In this document: positions 24,464-35,315 of the stretch, one piece after another
Layout: each line of letters starts with the position of its first letter
Numbering within the stretch: position 1 is the stretch's first letter
Source of the DNA: Bradyrhizobium diazoefficiens
GTDB taxonomy: Bacteria; Pseudomonadota; Alphaproteobacteria; Rhizobiales; Xanthobacteraceae
Length of the DNA: 64,000 nucleotides
Assembly: GCF_016616885.1 (NCBI RefSeq)
Contig: NZ_CP067102.1
Location: 5,608,501-5,672,500, forward strand
Direction: 5' to 3'
The notes under the pieces: model-generated
Databases searched by the model: none
The model's input: the letters and a program-made list of their open reading frames with translations, nothing else
What the model was told of the DNA's origin: nothing
Program-made: the position numbers and the translations under genes

Positions 24464-25735
24464 ATGGATATTCTGTACGAGCGGGTGGCTGGCCTGGATG
24501 TGCACAAGGACACGGTCGTGGCCTGTGTGCGGATCATGGTCGACGGCAAGGCGCAGCGGGAGTGCCGGACCTTTGCAGCCGCGACTGAACAGCTTGGGGA
24601 GCTGCGAAGGTGGCTGGAAGAAAGCCGGTGCACGCATGTGGCGATGGAGGCGACGGGCGTCTACTGGATGCCAGTGTTCCGAATCCTGGGCGAAGGCGCC
24701 TTTGAACTGATCGTCGCCAATGCCGCGCACATCAAGAATGTGCCGGGACGCAAGACCGACATGAACGATGCGATGTGGATCGCCGATCTGTTGGCCTGCG
24801 GGCTGATCAAGGGCAGCTTCATTCCGGAGGAGGAGGTTCAGGAGTTGCGCGCGCTGACGCGGACGCGCAAGCAGCTGGTTCGCGAGCAGACGCGGCACGT
24901 GCAGCGGATCGAGAAGACGCTGGCAGAAGCCAACATCAAGCTTGGCTCAGTGATCTCCGACATCATGGGCGCGAGCGGCCGGCGGATCATCCAGGCGATG
25001 ATTGAGGGCGTGCGGCAGCCCAACAAGCTGGCCGAGCTAGCCGGCAAGCAGATCAAGGCCTCGCCGAAGGAGCTCTACGACGCGTTGCACGGGCGGCTGA
25101 CGGATCACCACCGCTTTCTGCTCGCGCTTCATCTGCAGCAGCGGGATGGCCTGGATGAGACGATTCGCAAGCTTGATGTCGAAATCGCTCAGCGGATCGA
25201 GTGCATGGAAGCGGAGGTCAACGGTGGCAAGATCCCCTTTCGCCACTTGATCGGATTGTTGACCACCATTCCCGGGGTCAGCGCGGTGGCGGCGCCGGCC
25301 ATTCTGTCCGAGATCGGCGCCGACATGAGCCGCTTCCAGACCGCTGGCCATCTCGTCGCCTGGACCGGACTGTGTCCCGGACAGAACGAGAGCGCCGGCA
25401 AGCGCAAGTCCTCGCGCCTGCGCAAGGGCGCGCCGTGGCTCAAGACGATGCTCATTCAATGTGCCTGGGCTGCCAAGCGCACAAAGAACAGCTACTACCG
25501 GGCGCAGTTCTTCCGCTTGCAGGCCAAGCGCGGGCCGCAAAAGGCTATCTGCGCCGTCGCTGCCTCGATCCTCACCGCAATCTACCACATCCTCAAAGAC
25601 GGCACGGAGCACCGCGACCTCGGCGCTGCTTACTTCGACCGCCGGCCCACGGAGGTCCAAGCAAGCCGCCTCGTCGCGCGCCTCAAAAAGCTGGGCTTCA
25701 CCGTCCAACTCCAGCCCATCGCGGAGGCCGCCTGA
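24464..25735 (+). CDS. IS110-family transposase (DEDD recombinase)
   Basis: A 423-aa recombinase from ATG 24464 (GGAGAGCAGC upstream; an in-frame start at 24431 lies further back). The N-terminal RuvC-like domain has GLDVHKDTVVACV, VAMEATGVYW and RKTDMNDAMWIADLL (the DEDD residues). The C-terminal Tnp domain has LTTIPGVSAVAAPAILSEIG and LCPGQNESAGKRKSSRLRKG with the conserved serine. Full length and apparently intact, so the element may be active. Confidence 0.93.
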   Translation: MDILYERVAGLDVHKDTVVACVRIMVDGKAQRECRTFAAATEQLGELRRWLEESRCTHVAMEATGVYWMPVFRILGEGAFELIVANAAHIKNVPGRKTDMNDAMWIADLLACGLIKGSFIPEEEVQELRALTRTRKQLVREQTRHVQRIEKTLAEANIKLGSVISDIMGASGRRIIQAMIEGVRQPNKLAELAGKQIKASPKELYDALHGRLTDHHRFLLALHLQQRDGLDETIRKLDVEIAQRIECMEAEVNGGKIPFRHLIGLLTTIPGVSAVAAPAILSEIGADMSRFQTAGHLVAWTGLCPGQNESAGKRKSSRLRKGAPWLKTMLIQCAWAAKRTKNSYYRAQFFRLQAKRGPQKAICAVAASILTAIYHILKDGTEHRDLGAAYFDRRPTEVQASRLVARLKKLGFTVQLQPIAEAA

Positions 25736-25763
25736 CGCTAAACCATCAGCCGTTTCTTCCTAG

Positions 25764-25832
25764 CGGAGCGAAGCAATCCAGCCTGTTTCCGCGGAGAAGA
25801 TCTGGATTGCTTCGCCGCGCTCGCAATGACGG
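25764..25832. repeat. REP-like palindrome (target of the IS110 element)
   Basis: The right arm 25802-25832 is the inverse of the arm made by 24197-24209 plus 25764-25781, with two mismatches over 31 bp and a 20-bp loop. This type of palindrome, containing GCGAAGCAATCCAG, is common between Bradyrhizobium genes. Confidence 0.8.
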
Positions 25833-25838
25833 TGTTGA

Positions 25839-27044
<1,206 letters not shown>

Positions 27045-27069
27045 TCACTGCAAGAAGCGAGAGTCATTC

Positions 27070-28038
27070 ATGAAGGCTTATGTCTATGATCCTGACGGCG
27101 CTCGGATTTCCGACGTCGCTCAACCAAAGCCTGAGGGCACGCAAGTGCTGGTTCGCGTGCGCGCCTGTGGTCTCAACCGCGCCGACACCGGCATGCGCAG
27201 GGGTCACGCCCATGGCGCCGCCGGCGGCGCCGGGACCGTGCTCGGCATGGAATGGGCCGGCGAAGTCGCCGAGCTCGGACCGGATGCGAAGGGCGTCAAG
27301 GTCGGCGACCGCATCATGGGCTCGGGTGGCGCAGCGTTCGCGGAGTACACGCTTGCCGACCACGGCCGGCTGTTCCGCGCCCCCTCGAACATGAATTTCG
27401 AGGAGGCCGCCACCCTCCCCGTCGCACTCGCGACCATGCACAACGCCGTCGTCACCGTCGGCGGCGTGCAGCCCGGGCAAGCCGTGCTGATCCAGGGCGC
27501 GAGCTCCGGCGTCGGCCTGATGGCGATGCAGATCGCCAAGCTCAAGGGCGCCAAGATGGTGATCGGCTCCTCGACCGATGCCTATCGCCGCGGCCGGCTG
27601 AAGGAATATGGCGCCGACCTCGCCGTCGATTCCTCCGATCCCAAATGGGTCGATGAGGTGCTTGACGCCACCGGCGGCGAAGGGGTCGACCTCATCGTCG
27701 ATCAGGTCTCGGGCAAGGTCGCCAACCAGAACCTCGCCGCGACCAGGATCCTGGGCCGCATCGTCAATGTCGGCCGGCTCGGCGGCACCCATGCCGACTT
27801 CAACTTCGACCTGCATGCCGCCCGCCGCATCTCCTATATCGGCGTCACCTTCCGCACCCGCACCATCGAGGAGGTCCGCGCGATCTTCGACGAAGTCAGG
27901 AAGGACATTTGGGCCGCGGTCGAGTCGCGAAAGCTCCAGTTGCCGATCGACAAGGTCTACGGGTTCGACGACATCGACAAGGCGTTCGAGCACATGGAGG
28001 CGAACAAGCACCTCGGGAAGATCGTGGTGACGCTCTAG
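27070..28038 (+). CDS. Zinc-free medium-chain dehydrogenase (quinone oxidoreductase-like)
   Basis: A 322-aa MDR protein with a GroES-like N-terminal part (VLVRVRACGLNRADTGMRRG, AAGGAGTVLGMEWAGEVAEL) and a Rossmann domain (VLIQGASSGVGLMAMQIAKL). Structural and catalytic zinc ligands are absent, as in NADPH:quinone oxidoreductases and related enoyl reductases. It directly follows the nitronate-monooxygenase-like gene. Substrate unknown. Confidence 0.88.
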   Translation: MKAYVYDPDGARISDVAQPKPEGTQVLVRVRACGLNRADTGMRRGHAHGAAGGAGTVLGMEWAGEVAELGPDAKGVKVGDRIMGSGGAAFAEYTLADHGRLFRAPSNMNFEEAATLPVALATMHNAVVTVGGVQPGQAVLIQGASSGVGLMAMQIAKLKGAKMVIGSSTDAYRRGRLKEYGADLAVDSSDPKWVDEVLDATGGEGVDLIVDQVSGKVANQNLAATRILGRIVNVGRLGGTHADFNFDLHAARRISYIGVTFRTRTIEEVRAIFDEVRKDIWAAVESRKLQLPIDKVYGFDDIDKAFEHMEANKHLGKIVVTL

Positions 28039-28045
28039 GTGCCGC

Positions 28046-28146
28046 TGTCATTCCGGGGCGATGGGCAGCATCGAACCCGGAATCTCGAGATTCTCAGGTG
28101 CGCAAGTGCGCACCATAGTTCGCCCTTCGGGCGCCCCGGAATGACA
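28046..28146. repeat. Palindromic intergenic repeat
   Basis: Perfect 15-bp outer arms, TGTCATTCCGGGGCG (28046-28060) and CGCCCCGGAATGACA (28132-28146), enclose further GC-rich hairpins including a CCGGAATCTCGAGATTC motif. It is a second type of genus-specific repeat and may also stop transcription of the preceding gene. Confidence 0.8.
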
Positions 28147-28229
28147 TCCCGCCCGCTCCTGCAACTCACTAGCGACTAGCCCTGTCGATCGTCGCTTGAT
28201 GTTCGCGAGCGCCCTGCTACATCCCGGCC

Positions 28230-29603
28230 ATGAGCGGACAACACGACAAGACATCGGTCGCGGCAATCTCGATCCTGGCCAGCGGCGGCATGGCGGCGGC
28301 CAAATTCGTGGTCGGCATCGCGATCGGGTCGCTGGCGCTGATCTCCGAAGCCCTGCACTCCTCGATCGATTTGGTCGCAACCATCATCACCTGGGCGGTG
28401 GTGCGGATCTCCGACAAGCCGGCCGACGACGAGCACCATTATGGCCACGGCAAGCTCGAGAGCATCTCTGCGCTCGGCGTGACCGCCCTGCTCTACGTGC
28501 TCGCCGGCGGCATCCTGGTCCAGTCCTATAGCCATCTTCGCGAGGGAACCCCGCCACCGACCATTTCGGCCGTGCCGTTCGTGGTGCTGGTGATCGATAT
28601 CGTCGTCAATCTCTGGCGCGCTCGCGCCCTGCACCGTGCCGCCAGGGAGACCCGAAGCGAGGCGCTCGCCGCCGACGCACTGCACTTTGCATCAGACGTG
28701 ATGGGCTCATGTGCCGTGATCGTGGGCCTGATTCTCGCAGCCTTCGGCTTCTGGTGGGGAGACGCGGCCGCAGCCGCAGTCGTGGCGGTCATGATCGCGG
28801 CTCTTGGCCTGCGGATGGCAAGCTCCACGGTGCAGACGCTGGTCGACCGCGCGCCTGAGGGCGCACTGGAGAAAGCCACCGCCGCGATCCGAGGCGTCCC
28901 CGGCGTGATCGACGTCGAGCGCCTGCGCGTGCGCATGGTCGGGGCGACCACCTTCATCGACAGCATCGTCAACGTGCCCAGGACCTATCCGATTGACCGC
29001 GTCGAGGAGATCAAGCGTAACGCGCAAGCCGCAGTCACCAAGGCCTTCGGCGATGCCGATCTCACCTTCACCGCAGTGCCGGTCGCCCGCGACAACGAGA
29101 CCGTGCGCGACCGCATCACGGTGATCGCACGTAATTCTGGCCTCGCCATCCACCACGTCACGGTGCACGACCTCGTTGCCAAGCTGATCGTCGGCATCGA
29201 CCTCGAGGTCGATGCCGACATGCAGCTCGAGGCCGCCCATGAGGTCGCCAACATGCTGGAGCAGAACATCCAGGAGGAGTTCGGCGCGGATGTCGAGGTC
29301 GACGTCCATATCGAGCCACTGGAACCGGAACTGCCGTTTGGCGTCGATGCCGCGCCGGAACGGGTCCAGACCATCGCCGCCGCGCTCACCGAATATGCCG
29401 CCGGCGGCGAGATCCACGACATCCATAGTGTGCGCGTCCGCGACACCGAGGGCGGCGAGATCGTCAACTTCCATTGCCGCGCCACGCCGTCGATGAGCGT
29501 GATCAAGGTGCACGAACAAGTCGATGCGATCGAGCGCAGGCTGCGCCGCGCGTTCCCGAGCGTGAAGCGCGTCATCAGTCACGCCGAACCGCCACGCGCG
29601 TGA
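28230..29603 (+). CDS. Cation diffusion facilitator (CDF) family transporter, extended
   Basis: A 457-aa protein. The membrane domain (residues 1-200) has six helices and CDF metal motifs: SEALHSSIDL in helix 2 and HHYGHGKLES in the cytoplasmic loop, with HFASDVMGS in helix 5. The C-terminal 250 residues are about twice the usual CDF tail and appear to hold more than one ferredoxin-like cytoplasmic domain (EGALEKATAAIRGVPGVIDV and a second at IHDIHSVRVRDTEGGEIVNF). It should export divalent metals such as Zn, Co or Mn in exchange for protons. Confidence 0.88.
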   Translation: MSGQHDKTSVAAISILASGGMAAAKFVVGIAIGSLALISEALHSSIDLVATIITWAVVRISDKPADDEHHYGHGKLESISALGVTALLYVLAGGILVQSYSHLREGTPPPTISAVPFVVLVIDIVVNLWRARALHRAARETRSEALAADALHFASDVMGSCAVIVGLILAAFGFWWGDAAAAAVVAVMIAALGLRMASSTVQTLVDRAPEGALEKATAAIRGVPGVIDVERLRVRMVGATTFIDSIVNVPRTYPIDRVEEIKRNAQAAVTKAFGDADLTFTAVPVARDNETVRDRITVIARNSGLAIHHVTVHDLVAKLIVGIDLEVDADMQLEAAHEVANMLEQNIQEEFGADVEVDVHIEPLEPELPFGVDAAPERVQTIAAALTEYAAGGEIHDIHSVRVRDTEGGEIVNFHCRATPSMSVIKVHEQVDAIERRLRRAFPSVKRVISHAEPPRA

Positions 29604-29806
29604 TGGAGTCTCACGTTCTCGTTTCGGACTCATGACGCACCGGACTCGAAGCGCGCAAACTCTGCATTGGATAAGAATTATTTCGCGTTAACGTTTCGTT
29701 GACTCTCGACAGCCTGCGCAAACTGGATTCAAATCGCTGTGATTCGAAAGCGACGTGGGGCTGCTTTCGACCAGTGTTGCAAGCAGGTTTTCAGGGGGCA
29801 GAAGGC

Positions 29807-32236
<2,430 letters not shown>

Positions 32237-33027
32237 TTGACTTCGGGGTCGGTGATCGGGATCGAGCGAACCTTGTCGGAGAGGCCGAGCGTCTCGGCGA
32301 GCTTGGCCGGCATCACGCTCGCCCACCGCCCCGTCTTCACATGCGTGTACAGCACCAGCAGCGAGTTTGAGGTCAGTGTCGGCGTCGCCTCCGCGCCGAC
32401 CGAGCGCAGCGCGCGGTCGATGATGCGGCGGTTCTGCATGTCGGGTGTCAGCAGGCACAGCGGCACCTGGCCGACTTCGGCCCAGGTCACGGCCTCCCGA
32501 TCGCCGAACATCGCATCCGGCGCGGTCAGGAGGCGGTAGCTCTCGTTGAAGAGCGGAATGGTGCGCACCTTCCCGATCGGCTCGTTCTCGATATAGGTCA
32601 GCCCGGCATCCACCTCGAGATTTTCGAGCAACCCCAGCACCTCCGACGAGGTCGTGGACCGGATGCTGAAGCGGACCTCGGGATGCTTGGCGCGGAACGG
32701 CGTGGTCAATGAGGCCACCATGCCGAGCACGGTCGGGATTGCCGCAATACGAATCTCGCCGGAAAGCTTGTCCTTCAGCGAGTTGATCTCCTGGCGCATC
32801 GCGCGGGCATCGCCCACGATCCGCCGCGCCCAGTCCAGCGCTCGCTCGCCCTCGGGAGTAAATCCCTGAAACCGGGACCCGCGCTGGACCAGCATCACGC
32901 CAAGGATCTCCTCGAGCTGCTTCAGCCCGGTCGACATGGTCGGCTGGGTGACGCCGCAGGCCTCTGCCGCCCGTCCAAAATGCCGCTCCTTGGCCAGCGC
33001 CAGCAGCAGTTCAAGCTTGTCGATCAA

Positions 33028-33251
33028 CCGTCCGTCCCCTGCGTGTCCGTCGTGGCATACAAGCTATCACGCCCGGCCTGCACCAACACGCAAAAACCGG
33101 CAACCGATACAAGTTTCATTACCATTTCGTATCGACCGATTGCGCATCCAAATCGATCTGAATCCGCAATCGCAGCATGAGACAGCTTTATTGATCTTCG
33201 AACGATTCCAAATAGTTTGCGCGGAAGGGACGCTCAATTTGAGAACGAAGA
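33028..33251. promoter_or_regulatory. Divergent promoter region between lysR and fdsG
   Basis: This 224-bp gap must hold the promoters of both lysR and the fds operon and the LysR-binding T-N11-A-type sites. AT-rich stretches lie at about 33110-33135 and 33180-33215. A TGGCAT at 33053 is only a half-match to the oxalate operator. No box could be assigned firmly. Confidence 0.5.
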
Positions 33252-33752
33252 ATGACAGCGGTTTACGAACCTTCTTACGAGCCTTCTTACCAGCCTTGGG
33301 ACGAGACGCACGGCGCCGAGATCATCGCCGAACATGCCAAGCAGGAAGGCGCGACTCTCGTCATTCTGCACGCGCTCCAGGAGGCGTTCGGCTATGTGCC
33401 GGAGGCGGCGATCCCCATGGTGGCCCAGGCGCTGAATCTGTCGCGCGCCGAGGTCCATGGCGTCTTCACCTTCTACCATGATTTCCGTCACAAGCCGGCC
33501 GGCCGCCACGTGCTGAAGCTATGCCGCGCCGAGGCCTGCCAGGCCGCAGGCGGTGATGCACTGGCTGCGCGCGCTGAATCGAAGCTCGGCGTTTCGCTTG
33601 GAAATACCACTGCGGATGATCGCGTCACGCTGGAGCCGATCTACTGCCTCGGGCTGTGCTCGACCGCGCCGTCGGCGATGCTCGACGGCCGCCTCGTCGG
33701 CCGGCTCGACGAGAAGCGCCTCGATGCGCTGGTTGCGGAGGCGCAACGATGA
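33252..33752 (+). CDS. fdsG: NAD-dependent formate dehydrogenase, gamma subunit
   Basis: A 166-aa NuoE-like [2Fe-2S] protein. The four cluster cysteines appear in CRAEACQAAGG and CLGLCSTAPSAMLDGRLVGR. It passes electrons between FdsA and the flavin subunit FdsB. First gene of the operon; its stop overlaps the fdsB start (ATGA at 33749-33752). Confidence 0.95.
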   Translation: MTAVYEPSYEPSYQPWDETHGAEIIAEHAKQEGATLVILHALQEAFGYVPEAAIPMVAQALNLSRAEVHGVFTFYHDFRHKPAGRHVLKLCRAEACQAAGGDALAARAESKLGVSLGNTTADDRVTLEPIYCLGLCSTAPSAMLDGRLVGRLDEKRLDALVAEAQR

Positions 33753-35305
33753 AGCTGAAAATTTTTATCCCTCGCGATGCGACCGCTATCGCCGTCGGCG
33801 CCGATGAGGTTGTCGCAGCATTCGAGCAGATCACAGGGAAGCGCGGCCTGCCGATCGAGATCGTCAGGACCGGCTCGCGCGGATTGCATTGGCTGGAGCC
33901 GATGGTCGAGGTGGCGACCCCAAAGGGGCGCGTCGCTTACGGCCCGGTGAGCTCCGAAGATGTCGCCTCCGTGCTCGAGTCAATGGCGAGCAACGGACCG
34001 CACGCCCTGCGGCTCGGCGTCGCAGACGAGATCCCCTGGCTCAAGCGCCAGACCCGCCTCACCTTCGCCCGCTGCGGCGTGATCGATCCGCGCTCGCTCG
34101 AGGATTATCGCGCTCATGGCGGCTACAAGGGCCTGGAGCGCGCACTGTCGCTCGGCTCGGACGCGATCCTGGCCGAAGTCACCGCCTCCGGCCTGCGCGG
34201 CCGCGGCGGCGCCGGCTTCCCGACCGGCATCAAGTGGAAGACGGTCGCGCAAGCCAAGGCCGACCGCAAATTCATCGTCTGCAATGCCGACGAAGGCGAC
34301 AGCGGCACCTTCGCCGACCGCATGATCATGGAAGGCGATCCCTTCCTGGTTATCGAGGGCATGACGACCGCCGGCATCACCGTCGGTGCGACCAAGGGCT
34401 ATATCTACATCCGCAGTGAATATCCGCATGCGGTCGAGGCGATGAATGCCGCGATATCAGCCGCGCGGCGCGGCGGCTATCTCGGCGACAAGATCGGCGG
34501 CTCGACCACCAGCTTCGACATGGACGTGCGCGTCGGCGCCGGCGCTTACGTTTGCGGCGAGGAGACTTCGCTGCTCGAGAGCCTCGAAGGCCGCCGCGGC
34601 CTGGTGCGCGCAAAGCCGCCGCTGCCGGCCCATCACGGCCTGTTCGGCAAGCCGACCGTCATCAACAACGTGCTGTCGTTCGCGGCCATCCCCTTCATCC
34701 TCGCCGAAGGCGCCAAGGCCTATGCCGATTTCGGCATGGGGCGCTCGCGCGGCACCATGCCGATCCAGCTCGCCGGCAACATCCGCCAGGGCGGCTTGTT
34801 CGAAACGGCGTTCGGCGTCACGCTCGGCGAGCTCGTCGACGACATCGGCGGCGGCACGTTCACCGGCCGTCCGGTGCGCGCCGTGCAGGTCGGCGGTCCA
34901 CTCGGGGCCTATTTCCCGCGCGCCCTGTTCGACACGCCGTTCGATTACGAAGCCTTTGCCGCGCGCGACGGCCTGATCGGCCATGGCGGCATCGTCGTGT
35001 TCGACGACAGCGTCGACATGCGCAAGCAGGCGCGTTTCGCCATGGAGTTCTGCGCCGTCGAATCCTGCGGCAAGTGCACGCCCTGCCGCATCGGCTCGAC
35101 CCGCGGCGTCGAGACCATCGAGAAAATCATCCGCGGCGAGCGGGTAGCCGAGAACCTCGCGCTCGTCGAAGACCTCTGCAACACCATGAAATTCGGCTCG
35201 CTCTGCGCACTCGGCGGCTTCACGCCCTACCCCGTGCTCAGCGCATTGAAGCATTTCCGGGAGGATTTCGTCCCGGCCCCGACCACGCTTCAGGCCGCGG
35301 AATAG
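33749..35305 (+). CDS. fdsB: NAD-dependent formate dehydrogenase, beta subunit
   Basis: A 518-aa NuoF-like protein with an N-terminal thioredoxin-like extension. NADH- and FMN-binding glycine-rich segments are GLRGRGGAGFPTGIKWKTVA and YICGEETSLLESLEGRRGLV-like (with VCGEETS in this sequence). The [4Fe-4S] ligands lie in ESCGKCTPCRIGSTRG plus a later Cys in FGSLCALGG. It reduces NAD+ with electrons from formate. The start is the ATG overlapping fdsG; the longer frame from 33656 lies inside fdsG. Confidence 0.95.
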   Translation: MKLKIFIPRDATAIAVGADEVVAAFEQITGKRGLPIEIVRTGSRGLHWLEPMVEVATPKGRVAYGPVSSEDVASVLESMASNGPHALRLGVADEIPWLKRQTRLTFARCGVIDPRSLEDYRAHGGYKGLERALSLGSDAILAEVTASGLRGRGGAGFPTGIKWKTVAQAKADRKFIVCNADEGDSGTFADRMIMEGDPFLVIEGMTTAGITVGATKGYIYIRSEYPHAVEAMNAAISAARRGGYLGDKIGGSTTSFDMDVRVGAGAYVCGEETSLLESLEGRRGLVRAKPPLPAHHGLFGKPTVINNVLSFAAIPFILAEGAKAYADFGMGRSRGTMPIQLAGNIRQGGLFETAFGVTLGELVDDIGGGTFTGRPVRAVQVGGPLGAYFPRALFDTPFDYEAFAARDGLIGHGGIVVFDDSVDMRKQARFAMEFCAVESCGKCTPCRIGSTRGVETIEKIIRGERVAENLALVEDLCNTMKFGSLCALGGFTPYPVLSALKHFREDFVPAPTTLQAAE

Positions 35306-35315
35306 GAGAACAACG

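Larger units (their letters stand above)
24210..25763 (+). mobile_element. IS110-family insertion sequence (about 1554 bp)
   Basis: Boundaries come from the split repeat: the left flank ends in CATTGCGAG and the right flank resumes CGGAGCG, with a shared AG at both junctions (24208-24209 and 25762-25763). Removing 24210-25763 rebuilds a near-perfect palindrome arm. There are no terminal inverted repeats and only a possible 2-bp core, as expected for IS110. The 254 bp before the transposase and only about 28 bp after it match the IS110 (not IS1111) layout, with the non-coding RNA in the left end. Confidence 0.85.

Noticed and set aside
33053..33069. TGGCATACAAGCTATCA upstream of lysR/fdsG as a seventh oxalate operator
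   Set aside because: Only the left half-site matches; the right half lacks ATACCA or ATGCCA, so it is not counted.
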